From Cryptomeria japonica (Eukaryota; Streptophyta; Pinopsida; Cupressales; Cupressaceae), in the NCBI RefSeq assembly GCF_030272615.1, contig NC_081412.1, positions 345,023,870 through 345,087,869 of the forward strand: DNA of 64,000 bases, given 5' to 3'. The translations under genes and the position numbers were made by a program. A model generated the notes under the pieces. The model was not told the origin of the DNA. It did no database searches and saw only the letters and a program-made list of their open reading frames with translations. Shown piece after piece: positions 25,401 through 40,400 of this stretch (positions are counted from its first letter, which is position 1; the number at the start of each line of letters is the position of its first letter).

Positions 25401-28400
25401 GTAGTTTTATAAGTGTTGGGGGACTGTTTAAAACACAGATCCAACTATTTTAAAATCTGCAACCAAAGCAACATAATATCAATTGGCTGTAGATCAAATT
25501 TCTTAATGTCACGTGGCTGGGCTATAGTCGACAAATCTATCACCAAATGATGATCCCTTACATTCCTTTGCTAAAAATGAGTTTTGTTATTTATAAATAT
25601 TGAAGAAAGAAAATATGTTCATGCAATAAGTATTCTTTGATTATTTTACAAATGAACAAGGTAATCTAAAGAAAATAATTTCTTGCAAACAACTCATAGG
25701 TTGCAAAACTATTTACATGATGCTACAAAAAGATTGAGGGTTAGAAATTGCCATGCGAGTAGAAAAGAATGCTAAAAAGACAATTAATTTTTGGAACCAA
25801 CACATAGCATGTGCAGCTAGCAGGTTTTAACAGAGGGTCGATCACAGAGAACGTCGTGTGGAAGATTAAAAACCATTGAACAGAGATATTAAGGCTAGAG
25901 GGAGTTTAACATAAACTTATAGTTAACCAGCTTGGTAGACCTACATGAAAAGTCATATGTAGCATGTGTAGGCCAACTGGCATAAAAGCTCAAATAGGCA
26001 GTCAATAGAATGATAGTTTGACAAGTTGGCAGAACTATATACATGATTAATAAGCACGCACATTTAGAGATGCCTTGGAAATCATAGCTCCAGAGAATAA
26101 ACAATCATCAAAGCATGTTGGTTTTAAGATTCTTGATAAATATTTATAATGGCAAATTTAAAAATGACCCTAAATACATATTTCCATACAGGCTACAAAC
26201 AGTAGACTGCAATGCTATTTAGTAGATTATCCGAAGGAAATTTAGCTTGACAAAATAGTAGCTAGAGAAAGTTGAGACATATGGTATACATGAAAGTTGC
26301 AGACATCACAGTTGTGACGTTTATAAACAATCCTTCTTTTGTATATTGCTGCTTGGGCTATAGGCAAGTTTGGCTAAACAGATTGTAGGGAAATTAAATT
26401 AAAGGAGAAGACTTTGAATACAGATGGGTATTAATTAAATGCATACAGATTATTAAATGAACTAAATTCATACCTTTTTCTGATGCTAAAACCTAACTGA
26501 AGCTTGCTTTCTTTAGCTCTCAGCTTAAATGTGTCTCCCTCCAGGTCAGTGTCTCATCCCTGTAGCTCAAGGGTGTTCCTCAACAGCTTCTATATATCTT
26601 CCAAGACTTGCACTATACTTTTGTTTTCCTCTTCCTTTCAAAAATCATTTCAATGCCCATGTATATCTTTTCTAAAGGTCTCTCTTTCTTTTATCATTTG
26701 TCTTGTTTTTCATGCATAATTTGCTCCCTTATTACATTATTTCTCTTTTACTTTCTATTTGCATGGTCAGTTCATTTAAGTGAATTTTATTAGATTTATA
26801 ATTAATTCAAAATCATCTTTTTAAAGAAAATTCAAATTTCTTGCTATAGTTCTTTGTAGTATTACAATAGAAATTCCCTCTAAAAATAATTATTAACTCT
26901 CTTAAAAACTTCACACCGACATGCACACCTAATTTGAATAATTCTTTAAATTTTATTTCTTAAATTTTCCAATTTTGCACAACTAAGTAATATTAATTTA
27001 TAAATCCAATGATAAATCCCCTCATGCAAATTGGAATCGACATACCTTTTTCAATATTAGGTTTATTTTTCACCTCAAAATAAAAGTCTAATTTAAATGT
27101 CATACATGAACTGTTTCAAATCAATCCTCAAAATTATTTTGTTTCTCCACATTAATTAAAATATCTCTTTTGACAAATTAGTACCTCTACCGCACATCTA
27201 ATTAATTCCATCATCTATTAATCTAATCATTAGCATAATCAGCCAAATATAAATGATAGTTCAGGAGGAGGGTTATGACAAATAGTCAATCATGTTTATT
27301 TTATCTAGTTTGGTTTCTTAAATTCCAATAAAGGTAGAACAATGGTCTTTGATGAGACCTTTGAGTTAGTTTTTTTTTAGGGCACCACCTAAGCCCTAAT
27401 GATTTCATAGGAGCAATATCATTTTATGTTAGGTTTGGCTATTGAGATAGCTATCCTATGATCAAGATGCCTAAGAGCTAAACACAAGAATCAAAGAAGA
27501 TCAATGATAGAATAATATTAATCTATACAAAAAATGCAATACAATTGTTGTGTGTTGTACATAGAGAAACCTTGGTTATATAGGCCAAGATGAGAGATAG
27601 GAGAAAATAGGTTTATGACAAGTGTCATAATCATATGACAAGAGACAAAAAGATAATTATACTAAATGTGCTCTAAGTAAATGACCTATGAGTGAATAAG
27701 ATCCAAGAGGGAAATGGGTTAAGGAATAATTTTATTCACACCAACACTCTTGCTTAAGTGCAAATGAGGAAGGAACAAACAAATGCAAAGATGGGCCTCG
27801 ACTATTGTGTCTAATGAGGTACCCATGTATACAATATCTCTCACAAATGGAGGAAAGAAGAAAATATTTAGGAAAAAACTCCCCCCCAAAAGAGAGTAAA
27901 CATGCAAAGAAAACATGTACAAGTGAAAGAAGGAAGGAGGACATAACATGACCCCCCAGTGATTACTTCCATCACAAAGATACAATAGATGTTCTAGAAT
28001 GACTAGGAACATAAAGAACTTCCTTTAAGCATAGAGAAGTTGGAAACAACCATAAGAAAACAATTGCTATATGGCTGAAATTGAAGAATCTCCTTTGGAA
28101 CTAGGATAATGATCAAGTTCAAAGAGACACAATTTTGCATGAGTGACCCCAACAACCCTACTCAAACAATGCACAAATGGAAAACAAGGCAACAATTTGA
28201 TAGATGAAAATACATATGGCACATTAATTAGCACGAGTGACCCCAATGACACTACACAATGCTCAAATAGTGAATTCTCACCAATATACTGCAAGTTGCA
28301 ACAAGGTAATAATCTGGCTGTTGAAAAATTTAGGTGCTAATAATCTCAAGAATATCTATCAACTAAAGATGGAAAGTCACCTCCATAAAAAGGAGTGCAA

Positions 28401-31400
28401 GGGTGGCTATATGGTATCAGTTCCATCACCAAAATGCGTAAGCAACTAGCTATTGCATCTTCTTAGTACATGGAGCAAAAACTAGATACACAACTGACTC
28501 CAAAAGGAAACCAAGTAAGCATTGGCACAAAGAGTATGATACCCTCCATAATGCTAAAAAGGGAAAAGATGGTAGCTTCTTAAATTGGGTTACAATGTAG
28601 TGCAAGAAGATGAAGAAGCAACTTTAGAAGATGCACAAAATAGTACTTGCAACCACACTAGGGTCTCTCTAATGGATGTTGCTATAAAGACTGCAAAAAA
28701 AACAAAAAAACAAGGCACACACAACGAGCTCTCCATGGCACTTTACAAAGTAGTGCGAGTACAAAGATGACACAACATGATGTGCTAGATCACCTAAATA
28801 TAAGTATTGTATGTGGCACTTTATTTTAGTGCATTTACAAATAAAAAAATTGTATTCAATAGATTCTTACAATGTTCAAAATTGATCACATGTTGAAAAA
28901 CAATTTTGCTAGAAGATGAGAGAAAATAAAAGGAACTCTTTCAAAGTACGAGTCAAAATACACATTTAAAAAAAAAAAGGACTAAAAAAGAAGTTCATAT
29001 GCAAAAGTTATGGCCCTTCCAAGTTTCCAAAACTAGAATTTCACAACAAGATCATTGAAAATCCTGAAAATTTGAAAAGTGTAGAAGTCCAAACTGAAAA
29101 TTATTTGCATCGCCATGAAGGGAATGAAATTTTACTTTGTTTAAGAAAAAGATTAGAAAATGGAGCCTGTGTAAGCAAGAACGGAGCCTTTGAAGATAAG
29201 ATTCAAAAAACAAATCTCCAATGGTGAAGGGGGTGAAAAAAATTCGTTCGATCTATTAAGTTTATCACGTAACCACCAAATTTCATAGCATAGCGTCAAA
29301 TATGGAGGAACTTGCTAGATTCAGAATCTTTGCTAAATTCGAAGGTACAACTAAGTTTGAAGGAGTTATTAGAATAGTAGAATTGCCAAAAAGCTTGCTA
29401 AAATTGGTAGGCTATATGGAGGCCATGCAGTTGGTTTGCAAATTTAAAAATATAATTAAAAATATATGCGGAAGGCCGTGTAGGGGGTTTGCAAATATAT
29501 ATTTAAAAAATATAATTAAAAATATATTTTTGGAGGGGTTTGAAGCCGCCCCCCACCCGACCACCCCTATGTAAGGGTGGACCAAAAGGGGCTAACACCC
29601 TTGCCATGAGAGAGGCCATGGATGGTGGGTGGTACCGTAGCTTGTAGCTTGCTATACATTGGGCAAGGCTTGAGGGACTTGTTGTCCTTGTCATGGCAAG
29701 GCTATGGTAGCGGGCAAGTAGGCCTTGCAGTACCCTGCCTTTGGCATGCAATGGGGACGTGGTGGATACCCTCAGCCCCTCATAATTTTTTTAAATAACT
29801 TAAAAAATAAATAAAAAATATTTGTGATTTGTGTGCATCACCAAAAGATATTGTGTAGAGAATATTTTGTGGACTATTTTGTATTGCCGAGAAGTATGTT
29901 TTTTTGTCTTTTTTGCCAAATCGCTTCAAAATAGACAAATTTCATGTTGATCTATATGTTCTTAGTTTCTAGGGGCAATGGCAAGGTCCATTTTGCCCCA
30001 AAATGCTTATAATAATAGATGATCTCTTGATGCCCAATAGGAAAACCCGTCCTTCAAACCTTTATAGATTTGGCCTCCTCTATCGAATTAGTTGTAATGA
30101 AAGACAAATCTAAATTTCTCAATTGGGAGAAGTTGGTGTGGAGGCATTCATCTGTGGTGATTGAGTATTGCTTGTGCTAGTAGAAGAATCTGGACTCCAA
30201 AACATTCACAAGGTGACCATGTTGGAACAGTATGGATGTGTTGACAACAAGAAGGTAGGTGCTATGAATGCTCTTGCCTGGGCTTTAACAATCATGTTTA
30301 ATGGGCCATTTATCCTTTCAAATTTCATGGCCTTAATCTCTTCTCGAGCTTTATAAGCATGTAATCTGCTTCACATTGAATTAGGAAGTCCATTGATTCA
30401 CATCTTTAACTCATCATATTCCCATTGATGCCTTCTTCGATTCTTGACAAAGTCTACATGTAGTTCGTTTTTTGGTAGGGCCACCCTTGGTGTTGAAACT
30501 ACTATCAGGCTTTTGGGGTTCAATGTTATCCTTGACCATGGTGGAGATTGAATATGTTATGTTCAGTTTCCACAAAGATTTGAGGGAATAGATCCAAATG
30601 ATATGTATGCCTTAAAATCTTTAAAAACAGGTTATGCATTAGTTGTAGCAAGAGTGTGTGGATGAGCTGAAGTCTGCATACCCATCTCAGAATTTGTAAG
30701 CCCATCTTCCAACTATTGTATCATTGCATCCAATGAAACCATTCAATATTTTCAAAATATCTGGTGGGGGATTTGTTGAGAAACTTCTTACTAGTAATTT
30801 TATATTTATTTAAGGTTTATATGTTAAATTTGTATTAATTTTAAAAGAATCAAATATATTAGTGCTTCCAATCAATTCAGGGTGCTTTATTGGTGGTGCT
30901 CAACACCTTCAATCTTATTTTTGATTAAAGAGGGATTAAATACTTTCAATATGGAGGAAAACAACACATTAATTGAGAAATTTGAAGGTAAAGACATCCA
31001 AACTTGGTAAGTCAAGTTCTAGTTAATTCGTGTTGAAAAATATATATTGGATGTTGTGAATGGTACTACAACAAGACCTTTTGATGCTGATGGGATCTTA
31101 AAGTAGACAACAAAATATCAAAGGGAAAGAACTCTGATTTATCTTGGACTTGCAGATGCATACCTATAGCATAATGATTTATCAAAGACCTTGAAGCAAG
31201 TATGGGATGAGCCCAGTGCTTTGTTTGGATCACAAGCATCAAGTGTGAAGATAGGCCTAAAGCAAAAGTTATTTGGGTTAAAAATTCTGCTTCAAAGGGA
31301 AATTAGTTGTCCAATGATAGAATTTTTTGCTACCATCGCAAAGAAAAAGGGGCACATTATTTTTAACTATATTCAACATGCCAAGGATCTCCTCAATGAC

Positions 31401-34400
31401 AAGCTTAATATAGATAAGGCATTGGTTGTGGAGAATGATGAAGAATGTCTTTTTGAAGTAGTCATTGAAGACCTCCACATGCAAACAATGAGGAGGATAC
31501 ACTTTTTGAATAAAATCAAGAATTTTTATATGTGATTGGGTGTGTTTCTTCCCAGTCACAATGGCTAGTTGTTTGTCGCTAGATGTGTTTGTCTCCAATC
31601 ATAGTTGTTGCGAACTAAAGTGTGCCCTTATTTATGATTGATGATGAACAAATGTGTCTATCCCTATCCAAATTTGTTGTATGGAAGTCATTGGCCCTTT
31701 TCTTGGTTCCATTGCTAGATGTGCTTGTTCCTATCCTTGGATAAAAGTCCAGTATGGTTAGTTCTACCCAAGAAGCATAATGAGGCAAGTTCCATTATTG
31801 CTTGTCAAGAGTAGATGTGTATGTCCCTACTCATACCTTATGTTTTTGATGAAGTATTGTACATGTTTATCAAGAGTTGTTAGTCCAACTATCCCCATTT
31901 GGAGAATGATGTATGAAGTGGGGTGTTAGGAGTATTGCATCATTAGGTTTGTTAGTATGAAGTTCATATCATGTGTAGAATATAGTTTGCTGTTTGAGTA
32001 TAGGGATATGAGTTGTTAGAACCATGGATAGAAAACTTTGCAAGTACTCCCTAAGTTGTCGAGTACTTGAGGATTTTTCAGTTGGGTGAGTACTCTCAGG
32101 TTTAATTCGCAAGTCTATGTAGACGAGTTGTAGAGGAAAAATTGCCGAATTTAAGACGAAAACTTGTCGAGGTCAAAAATTGTGATGCAGGATTGAAACA
32201 TGCCAATGTGGGTTAAAATGTGTTAGGGCAGGTTAAAACGTGAATTAAATTGCATTGGGGTAGGTTAAAACGTGGTTGAAATGCATATTTCACAAGGATT
32301 TTTCTATAAAATTCTACAATTCTCCATTCACCCCTCCAATAAATCTTGTTTTTTTCTAAGTCTTTGCCAAGTTTTTATGAGTTTTCGTCGAGTTGAAAAT
32401 TTTGGGCTTGTTGAGTACTCTTTGAGTCCAAGTTTGTGAACTATGGTTAGAACTTAGAACAATTCATCTATGTAAAGGAGTGTTTATAGGAGCTCTCCTA
32501 TAATATAGGAGATATAAGTCTTGCAAATTTTTAATATGTCTTATTGATAAAAAACACAATGTTATTTTGTGTAATAGAATCATAGAATTTTTGAAAAACC
32601 AATAGGTTGAAGGTATGCAAGGAGCCACTTGTTCTCCATCAAGGAAAGATGGGTAGGGAATGAAGTAGAAGGAAGATGGCTTTGTAGAAAGCCATGATAG
32701 AGGAGAGGGACCTAGAGTTGTGGTTGATAGATAAGATTACAAAACTAAAGGCCAAGATAGATGTGTTGCAAAGGAGATAAGTGCAAGAGGAAGAAAGAAA
32801 ATTGATGTAAAGGGTGGATATGTTGAAGATGCATTCACACTCTCATGAGAAGAAGGTTCTGAGTTGGAGTAGGTGCTTGGCATGGAGTGCATTTTTATGC
32901 AGAAGGGTCTTAATGACATAGAGTGTAGAGATTGTAGAAAAAAGTGTGGTAGTGTAGAGATGATATGGGAAGATCTCAAAAAATAGAGATAATGCCAAAT
33001 CAATTTGTGGGTGCAATGATGGGATTGGATGGTCTTAGAATTGATGGATGAGATGGTCCATCCTGGCAAGCAACCTTGGTGGTTGGAAAAGCTAGAAGCC
33101 ATGAGAATATAAGGAAGGAGGATTGTGCAAAATCCTTGATGAAGAGGAGGTCCTCATATAGGATGAGGGCTAGGTGAAAGTTGAAAAGCCAGAAGAGAGG
33201 GAGTCTCTTGAGGACTTTTGTCTTGTTGGTGTACCCACAAATGGGACATAGATTAAAGAAGAAATTTTTCCTATGGTTAAAGATATGTTGCTTCTATGTG
33301 CGGTAGAGAGATGGTGGTTGGATATTGTCTGAGCATAGACAAGTGTTGGGCATACACGCGCATAGGCTAAAGGTGCAAAAATCACCATTCATGCAAGACC
33401 CAGCTAAGGAGGAAGGAGAATCACACTAGAAGTGTGGCAAAAGCATGAAGGTGCTCAAGAGAGGCACAAGGGAGTAGAGCAAGCACACAAGTGTTGTTGT
33501 TGGGGCTTGTATTTGAAGCTCAAGGTAAGGAAATCAAGAGGAGCTAGGCTAAGGTTGAAGAGTTGTCCCAGAGATAGTTGGAGCTGGTGTTGAGTAGAGG
33601 CTAAGAAACATGGTTAGGAAAAAGGAGGAGAGCTAGATTGAACCAACTAATTCATGTTGAATACAAGTTTACATAAGAGGAGACGCATGGAATGTCTTAG
33701 AGGAGAAGGATGTGCAAATTCGGAGGCATGATGGTTAGAAGTTAGAGGGAGGAGGTGCAATTCCTATTGTGCTCAACATGTTGAACATGGGAGTAACTAA
33801 TAGAGGGGATCGACTAGATGTTGATGGAACATAGTAGGTGAAGAGTAGTTGATGATGGTATTGGTCCAAAGGAGCATAGAGGAATGCACAATAGTAGATG
33901 GAGAGGAGATGGGAAAAAAGGGGCTTGTTGACGGTGTTTAATGGAGCAACACAATGAGTTGGGAGTGTGATGAAGGATCACATAGAGATGCTCCAAGGAA
34001 GGCACAACAAAGGACAAAGTGTTAGTAGATTGCACATACTCCAGTCATCAAGTGGTTGGATAAACAAGGGAAGAAAACATCGGTGTGGATGAATGGGATA
34101 TGGTGTGTCAATTCCCATGAGAGAGTGGAGAAAGATGAAGATGGCTAGATGAGGACTTGGCTATACACAACTCAGTGGGGAGTAAAGGTATTAAAGCTAT
34201 AAGGGAGGACAATTTACAGACTTGGAGGGATCAAGTGGCAAACAAGAGCAAAAGGTCTTGCAAAGGGATGAGTTGTGGTTATTATCGTTCATGACCGAAA
34301 GGGAGGTTCTATCACTGATTCCTAGCTTGTGACCAGGGGCTCACTTCTTTTCTATTTGGAGATTTTGTGCATAGGGGTCCAAAAACAAGTCTTGGCATAA

Positions 34401-37400
34401 AAACTAGAGATTGTACGATAAATGTAGGATTGGAGGATGCATGTAGGTGAAGGTTGAAGACCGTAGTGGTGCAAAGCTTTGAAGGAAACGTGTGGTGGTG
34501 CATTTGCTCAAATGGCCATAAGTGGTGACAAAGAGAGTATTTGTGTGCAATATGAGAGGAATTTTGATTCTTGAATTACTATTTATGTTGTGGCTTAGAA
34601 CGATGTCAAAATGGGTATGGAGCTGCAAAAGAGTTAATGTAGGCTGCAGAATAGGTGAAATTTGAATTTTGGCAACAAGGAGTTTGGGAGGCAAAAGGTG
34701 GAGAGTGGGAAATTTGAAATCTCACATGGTTATATGTACAATTGAATCTGGCTGTTGTAGAGTTAGCTAGTTAGTTTATCTGGGACTAGACAGTTAGCTA
34801 GTTAGGAGAGGGCTCCAGGTCTGCAGACTGGATTGTGTTGAGCCTAGAACTTCGTTGTCAAATCAGCTTCGTTGTCAAATCAGGGCAAGATCGTCCTATC
34901 ATCTGTAATAATATCCCTTCATATTAATTAAAATAATGGTTTTCGTTCTGTTATGCTGTGTACTCACTCTGTCGTGCTTGTGAGTGATTGTATAGGGTTG
35001 CATGTTGAGGCATCCCTTTGTTGGGGCCCCTGGCTGTGTCTGCATCAGCCAGCATGTGTTTTTTAGTGTCTAGGTTTTTTGCATTATTAAAAATGACTAA
35101 CTAGACCCTTTTGCTCTTGTTTGGCTTTAGCATTAGTCAATATTGAAAAAGGGGATAAATGGTCTTTACAAAGTAGTAATTACAAAAGGACAGAAATAGG
35201 AGCATGTTCTAATTTTCTATATCTTATAACACAAGTGCATATCTGACTGAAAGAGGCACACATTATCTTGTTAATTTTTTGAATAATAACAATTAGTAAT
35301 TTTATTTTCTTGTTGTGTTGGCCTTTCTGTTAGATGCGAGCTTGTTATTTCAGCTGAAGGTGAAACAGAGAAGCTGGCATCTGGGTTGCTCAAACCATTT
35401 CTCACACACCTAAAGACAGCTGAAGAACAAATTGCTAAGGGTGGCTATTCAATCAGACTGGAACCACCAATTGCATCTAATCAACATGCCACTTGGTTTA
35501 CAAAAGGCACCATTGAGAGGTATGCTTTTGTTAAATGTTGTGTCATTGTATGCAACAATATTAGGCTATACTGCAAAGTGAGTTTTAGATTAAATTGGAC
35601 ATATCTTTATCCCTGACAGCTTTTATTATTTTGGAAAACAGACACGTTTAATACCTTGACCAATATTATGATCCAAGTTACATGTAACCACAAAGCACTT
35701 GTTTATGGATGTATTGTAAAGATATTGTTACATGATTTGGCAAATATCTTGCCCTAGATCTCATTAAGTTCTTTCTATTGTTAGGTAAGAAGTTGACCAA
35801 GGATCAATAATTATCACAACTGTTGGTTGTTTTCTATTCAATGACAGGTTTGTTCGGTTTGTGAGTACTCCAGAGGTTCTTGAGAGGGTTGATACAATAG
35901 AGACAGAAATAATACAAATTGAAGAAGCCATTGCTATTCAGTGCAGTGACGCTTTTGTGGTAAGTGATCAAAAGTTATTACAGCTAAAGAAAATTACATT
36001 TTAATAATAACTAACTTGATGCTTACTTGGCAGACAGAAGAGCAGACTCCTAAATCTATCTCTTCTCAACAGAAAGAAGGTACTGCCTATTTGTGTGATT
36101 TTAATTGTAGTTCAGTAATATTTTTAAACTACAATGTTACCTTGTTTACTTTTTGCATAAAAGATATTCTTTCTTTACTCTAGATTTTATACTTCAAAAG
36201 ATGTGACTCTTAAGTTGTAAGGTTTGGAACAAACCATATTATTCAATAGAAATAATATGCAAGTGGCTTTTGTTTAATGTTGACAATCAGATCGATCCTC
36301 GATGTGAAAGAATGAATGTGTAGAGTGTTGACGGGAATAATCATTATGTTATGTTGTTATACTATGTTTATGTTGTCGTCGGTAATAATGAGTTACGGCG
36401 GTCAGTTAGTTGGCCGACGGGTAGGTAGTTGGAGTCGCGACGGTTGTGTCATACCCCTTCGGGTATTATATATTTTGTACCTTTTCTTCGAAGTAGGATC
36501 ATGTTAGTCATGTCAGATGTAATGTTATAAGCACTTATTGTACATGGACTGTGGAATTAATACAAAGGCTGGTTATTTGATATATTTCCATTATGTTCTG
36601 TGCATTTACTTTCTGTATTTAACCGTTTACCCGAGAGGGCAAACATTTGGCGCCGTTGCTTAGACGAACTCGGGAACGGAAGACACGGATGGCGCACAGA
36701 CACAATGGGCCTACCTGTTGGTGAAGTAAACCCGGAGGCCGACGACGCGCGGACAGAACTTTATACGGGAGAAGACACGGCAACGCGAGAATTTTCAATT
36801 TTGCTCCAGGTAGGGTAGAAATCCCACCAAGTGCCGTGTGGACAGCGCTGGAGGTTAGCCCGACAGTAAACCGGTTGATGAACCACCTCCCCCGGTTGCT
36901 TGCAGAGGCATCGCTGGCACAGCAGGCCCACCTGGAGGAGATTGCTAGGAGGAGCGATGACAACAAATCCTGCAACGCTACGAGGAGAACAGCCGACGGG
37001 ACACGGAGAGAGATGGCGCCAGGCCAGGAGGGAATTGAACTGTGAACTTCTTATTTTCAAATAAAAGTGTCATTGACACGAGTTGTACTTGAGCAGATGA
37101 ATTAATAAAGACATGTTTTGATTTAAGAATTGAAAGTTATGGAGATGTGTGACAATTAATGCCAAACCTATTGAATAAAGATAGGAATAGAAAACCGGAA
37201 ACGAAAGAGTGGGAGGCCGCGCAGAGGGCTTTGATTCTGGAGCAGCAAGTAGAACGTAGACGGAGGCTGAGGCAACTTGCCGAAGGACGACCTGCCGAAG
37301 GGGGACCCGAGGGGAACCAAGGAGGTGTCACGGAAGGTGCAGAGGCCGACGAAAATTTCTACGCGTCGCCAGATCATCGTAGGACGCGGAGCCACGAAGA

Positions 37401-40400
37401 ATTTCTAGAAGAAACAAGGTTACGGCGAAATCTAGTCGAGGAGACTCGGGATCAGTTTAGGAACTTATCCCTCACGCCACGGAGTGAAGATCACCAACGG
37501 GAAGCAGGAGTAGGAGTGTGTCAAAACGAAGGGGAGGGCAACAGTACGGGTGTAGGTGCCACAGGCGACAGGCAAAACACCGTACCTCCAGGACACACCA
37601 CCAGATAACATGCTCAAATAATAATTAAATAAAATAAGCATTTGTAAAGAAAAAATTTAGTCATTCAATGTTACATATTATCTGACAAACGGGAAGCAGG
37701 AGTAGGAGTGTGTCAAAACGAAGGGGAGGGCAACAGTACGGGATACATCTCAATACCAAAAATCAATACCAAAAAACATGTATTATTTGTACAACATTTT
37801 GATACATCTCACATCATACATCAATGAAATCATAATCAAAATCAAAAGCATTACTATCTAAGCATTACATCATCATCATCGCAACATCATATCAATGCAT
37901 ATCATAAATCATCATCCATAACACATCACATGTGAATCAGAGAAATCAGTGCCATATATATATCTCTCAAAATGATCAAAATGTACACAAGGGGTATAAT
38001 GTCCGTCAAAATACAACAAAATACAAGAAAAAGTTATTAGAATTGGGAAACCTTGTTGTTGAGGTGGACCTGTCTAACTGGAGGAATAGTGATTGGGATG
38101 CCACCTTGTCTCACACTTGCCTAGTCAGTGAACGTTGTATTTCTCGATATTCAATGTGATGAAAAGCTAACTTTGATTAACTCTTCTGAAACCATTTGCT
38201 TCTTCAACGTACGGTGTTTTGCCTGTCGCCTGTGGCACCTACACCCGTACTGTTGCCCTCCCCTTCGTTTTGACACACTCCTACTCCTGCTTCCCGTTGG
38301 TGATCATCTGTACGGAAGCAGAACATACAATTGAATGACTAAATAATTATTTGACACACCAAGATAATGCCTGCTTGCTTTCTTTTAGGAAATTTGCTTG
38401 CACATGACTCTAAAGCTTGTATGTTCTGCTTCCGTACAGATATAAATTTTAATTCACGCTCAAATAATAATTAAATAAAATAAGCATTTGTAAAGAAAAA
38501 ATTTAGTCATTCAATGTTACATATTTGACACACCACCGTAGCAGCGCAGGGACACAGACACAGACACAGACACAACCGCCTCCAGGAAGACGACAAGGGA
38601 TGGCGAGCAAACAAAAGTTGCCAAAGTTCACAGGGGACGGCAAGGAAGACCCCTTACGGCATTGCCGTACATGTGAGACCATTTGGTCCACCAACGGAGT
38701 AATAGACCACGACGACTGGGTACAGCAGTTTCCAGCCACGTTACGAGGAGTCGCCATAGATTGGTACTCCGATGTAGATAAGCAAAAAGTGGCCACATGG
38801 GCTACCCTACAGAAGGAATTCACGGAGGAGTTCCGGTTGCTTCGTGATGACAACGAAATTGTGACAGAGATATACAGTACCAAGCAAGGTACTAAGGAGA
38901 CAGTACGGGCATACAGTCGGAGGCTGAAAGAACTCTTGGGTAAAATGGAGAGCCAGCCGGCTGACGGCTTAAAAAAACGATGGTTTGTGGAAGGATTGAA
39001 ATCCTCCCTACGAAAAAAAATGAAGATTGTACCCCCGACGTCATATGATGACGCCTATAACAGGGCGATGGATCTAGAAAGCGAATATAAAACATCAAGG
39101 AAGAAGAAAAGTAATAGATATTCATTTGACGATGATGAAGATTTTGACGGGGAGAGCAGTAGCGGTGGCAAATCGGGTAAAAAGGTACACGCGCTCCAGA
39201 AGGACATGGAACGAATGTTGAAAGAATTCAAAGCCATGAAAGGGAGTACAAGTAAGACGGAAGAAAATGAAGTGTGGTGTACAGATTGTAGGAGTGGCGG
39301 ACACACAAGGGGTACTTGCCCGAAGAAGGCATTCTGTGAGATTTGCCAAGTGATGGGACACTCCACCAAGGAGTGCCCATACAATATGAAAACCCGAAGC
39401 ACGAACCAAGTGTTGCTCACGGAGCAGGCCACAACATCCGCACCAGCGGGTACAGGCCAGCAGACTAACACAACGGCATCATCTGGAGGATACCGGGACA
39501 ACAGACGCAGCGGCGGAAGGAATAGCAACAATAACAATAACGGAAGCCGTATCCAGTATGACGCCAAGGGCCGGCCAATTATCCAATGTAGGGCCTGTAA
39601 TCAGTGGGGGCACTTTGCCCGTGATTGCACGAAGGAAGCCACCCCTCAGCACCTCTGCCGTTGGTGTGGGCCAGGCGACCATGAGGACGCAAATTGCCCG
39701 CAGGCAGGGGTTAATCTCGTCAACATTGAGAAGGCTGAGAAGACTGGTGAGAAAGAAGTACTGGCGATCACCCGCGCCCAGACGAAAAAAGCCACTTATC
39801 CCGACCCCCGTACGGAGAAGGAGAGATTACGGGAGGCAAAGGCCAATATTGAACGTGAGATGACGACCGAACGACGGGACAATGAGGTGGCGAGTACATC
39901 GTCCCGTATGGAAGCGGAAAATAACATCATTGGGCAAATCTTGCAGATGGAGGTGCCGATAAAGGTAAAAGACCTTCTAGACTCTATGCCACAATTGAGG
40001 ACTGCCATCCTCACCAATATGCAAAGCACCGCAGCGTCGAGTGCACCACAGGTACGGGTTCCCGCCACCGCATCGTCGAGTGCACCACAAGTAGGGGTTC
40101 CCGCCACCGCTTTGAAGAGTACACCACAGGTGGAGGTTTCCGTCAGCCCTTCGACTGACCCGATGTTACTAGCCGTGAGCAGTGGTAGACACCCAGCTGT
40201 GGTAGAAATGGGTATCCGTGGGACCATTCTGAAGGACACCATTGTGGACGGTGGATCTGGGGTGAATGTACTACCAGAAGAAACATGGAAGCGGCTGGGG
40301 AAGCCCACCCTATGGCCACCCACATTCAACCTGGTGGGAGCGGACCAACACGGCATTAAGCCACTCGGCTTGTTGATGGCCCAGCAAGTGACGATTGGTA

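Larger units (their letters stand above)
1423..35333 (+). other. intron 1 of the CIP7-like gene, 33.9 kb
   Basis: The intron runs from GTTTCA (1423) to a pyrimidine-rich acceptor TTTCTGTTAG ending at 35333. It consists largely of nested transposable elements listed separately. Stretches 1423-2289, 9601-10517 and 14880-15193 show no recognisable gene or element. Confidence 0.88.

Noticed and set aside
27719-28012. 97-codon minus-strand frame with hydrophobic segments
   Set aside because: Biased composition in repeat-like sequence, no start context, no recognisable motif, and no homologous copy in the window.
36600-37060. Short frames across the primer site and leader of the retrotransposon
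   Set aside because: They overlap the LTR end and primer site on both strands and show no domain; they are chance frames in a GC-richer leader.
38525-38599. TTG at 38525 as the start of the gag frame
   Set aside because: The upstream sequence belongs to the scrambled block and TTG initiation is unlikely in plants. ATG 38600 precedes the conserved gag sequence and was preferred.
38503-38883. Minus-strand frames across the gag ORF, including CVCVCVC repeats
   Set aside because: They mirror the ACAGAC repeat and the gag coding strand; the sense frame has clear gag and zinc-knuckle motifs.
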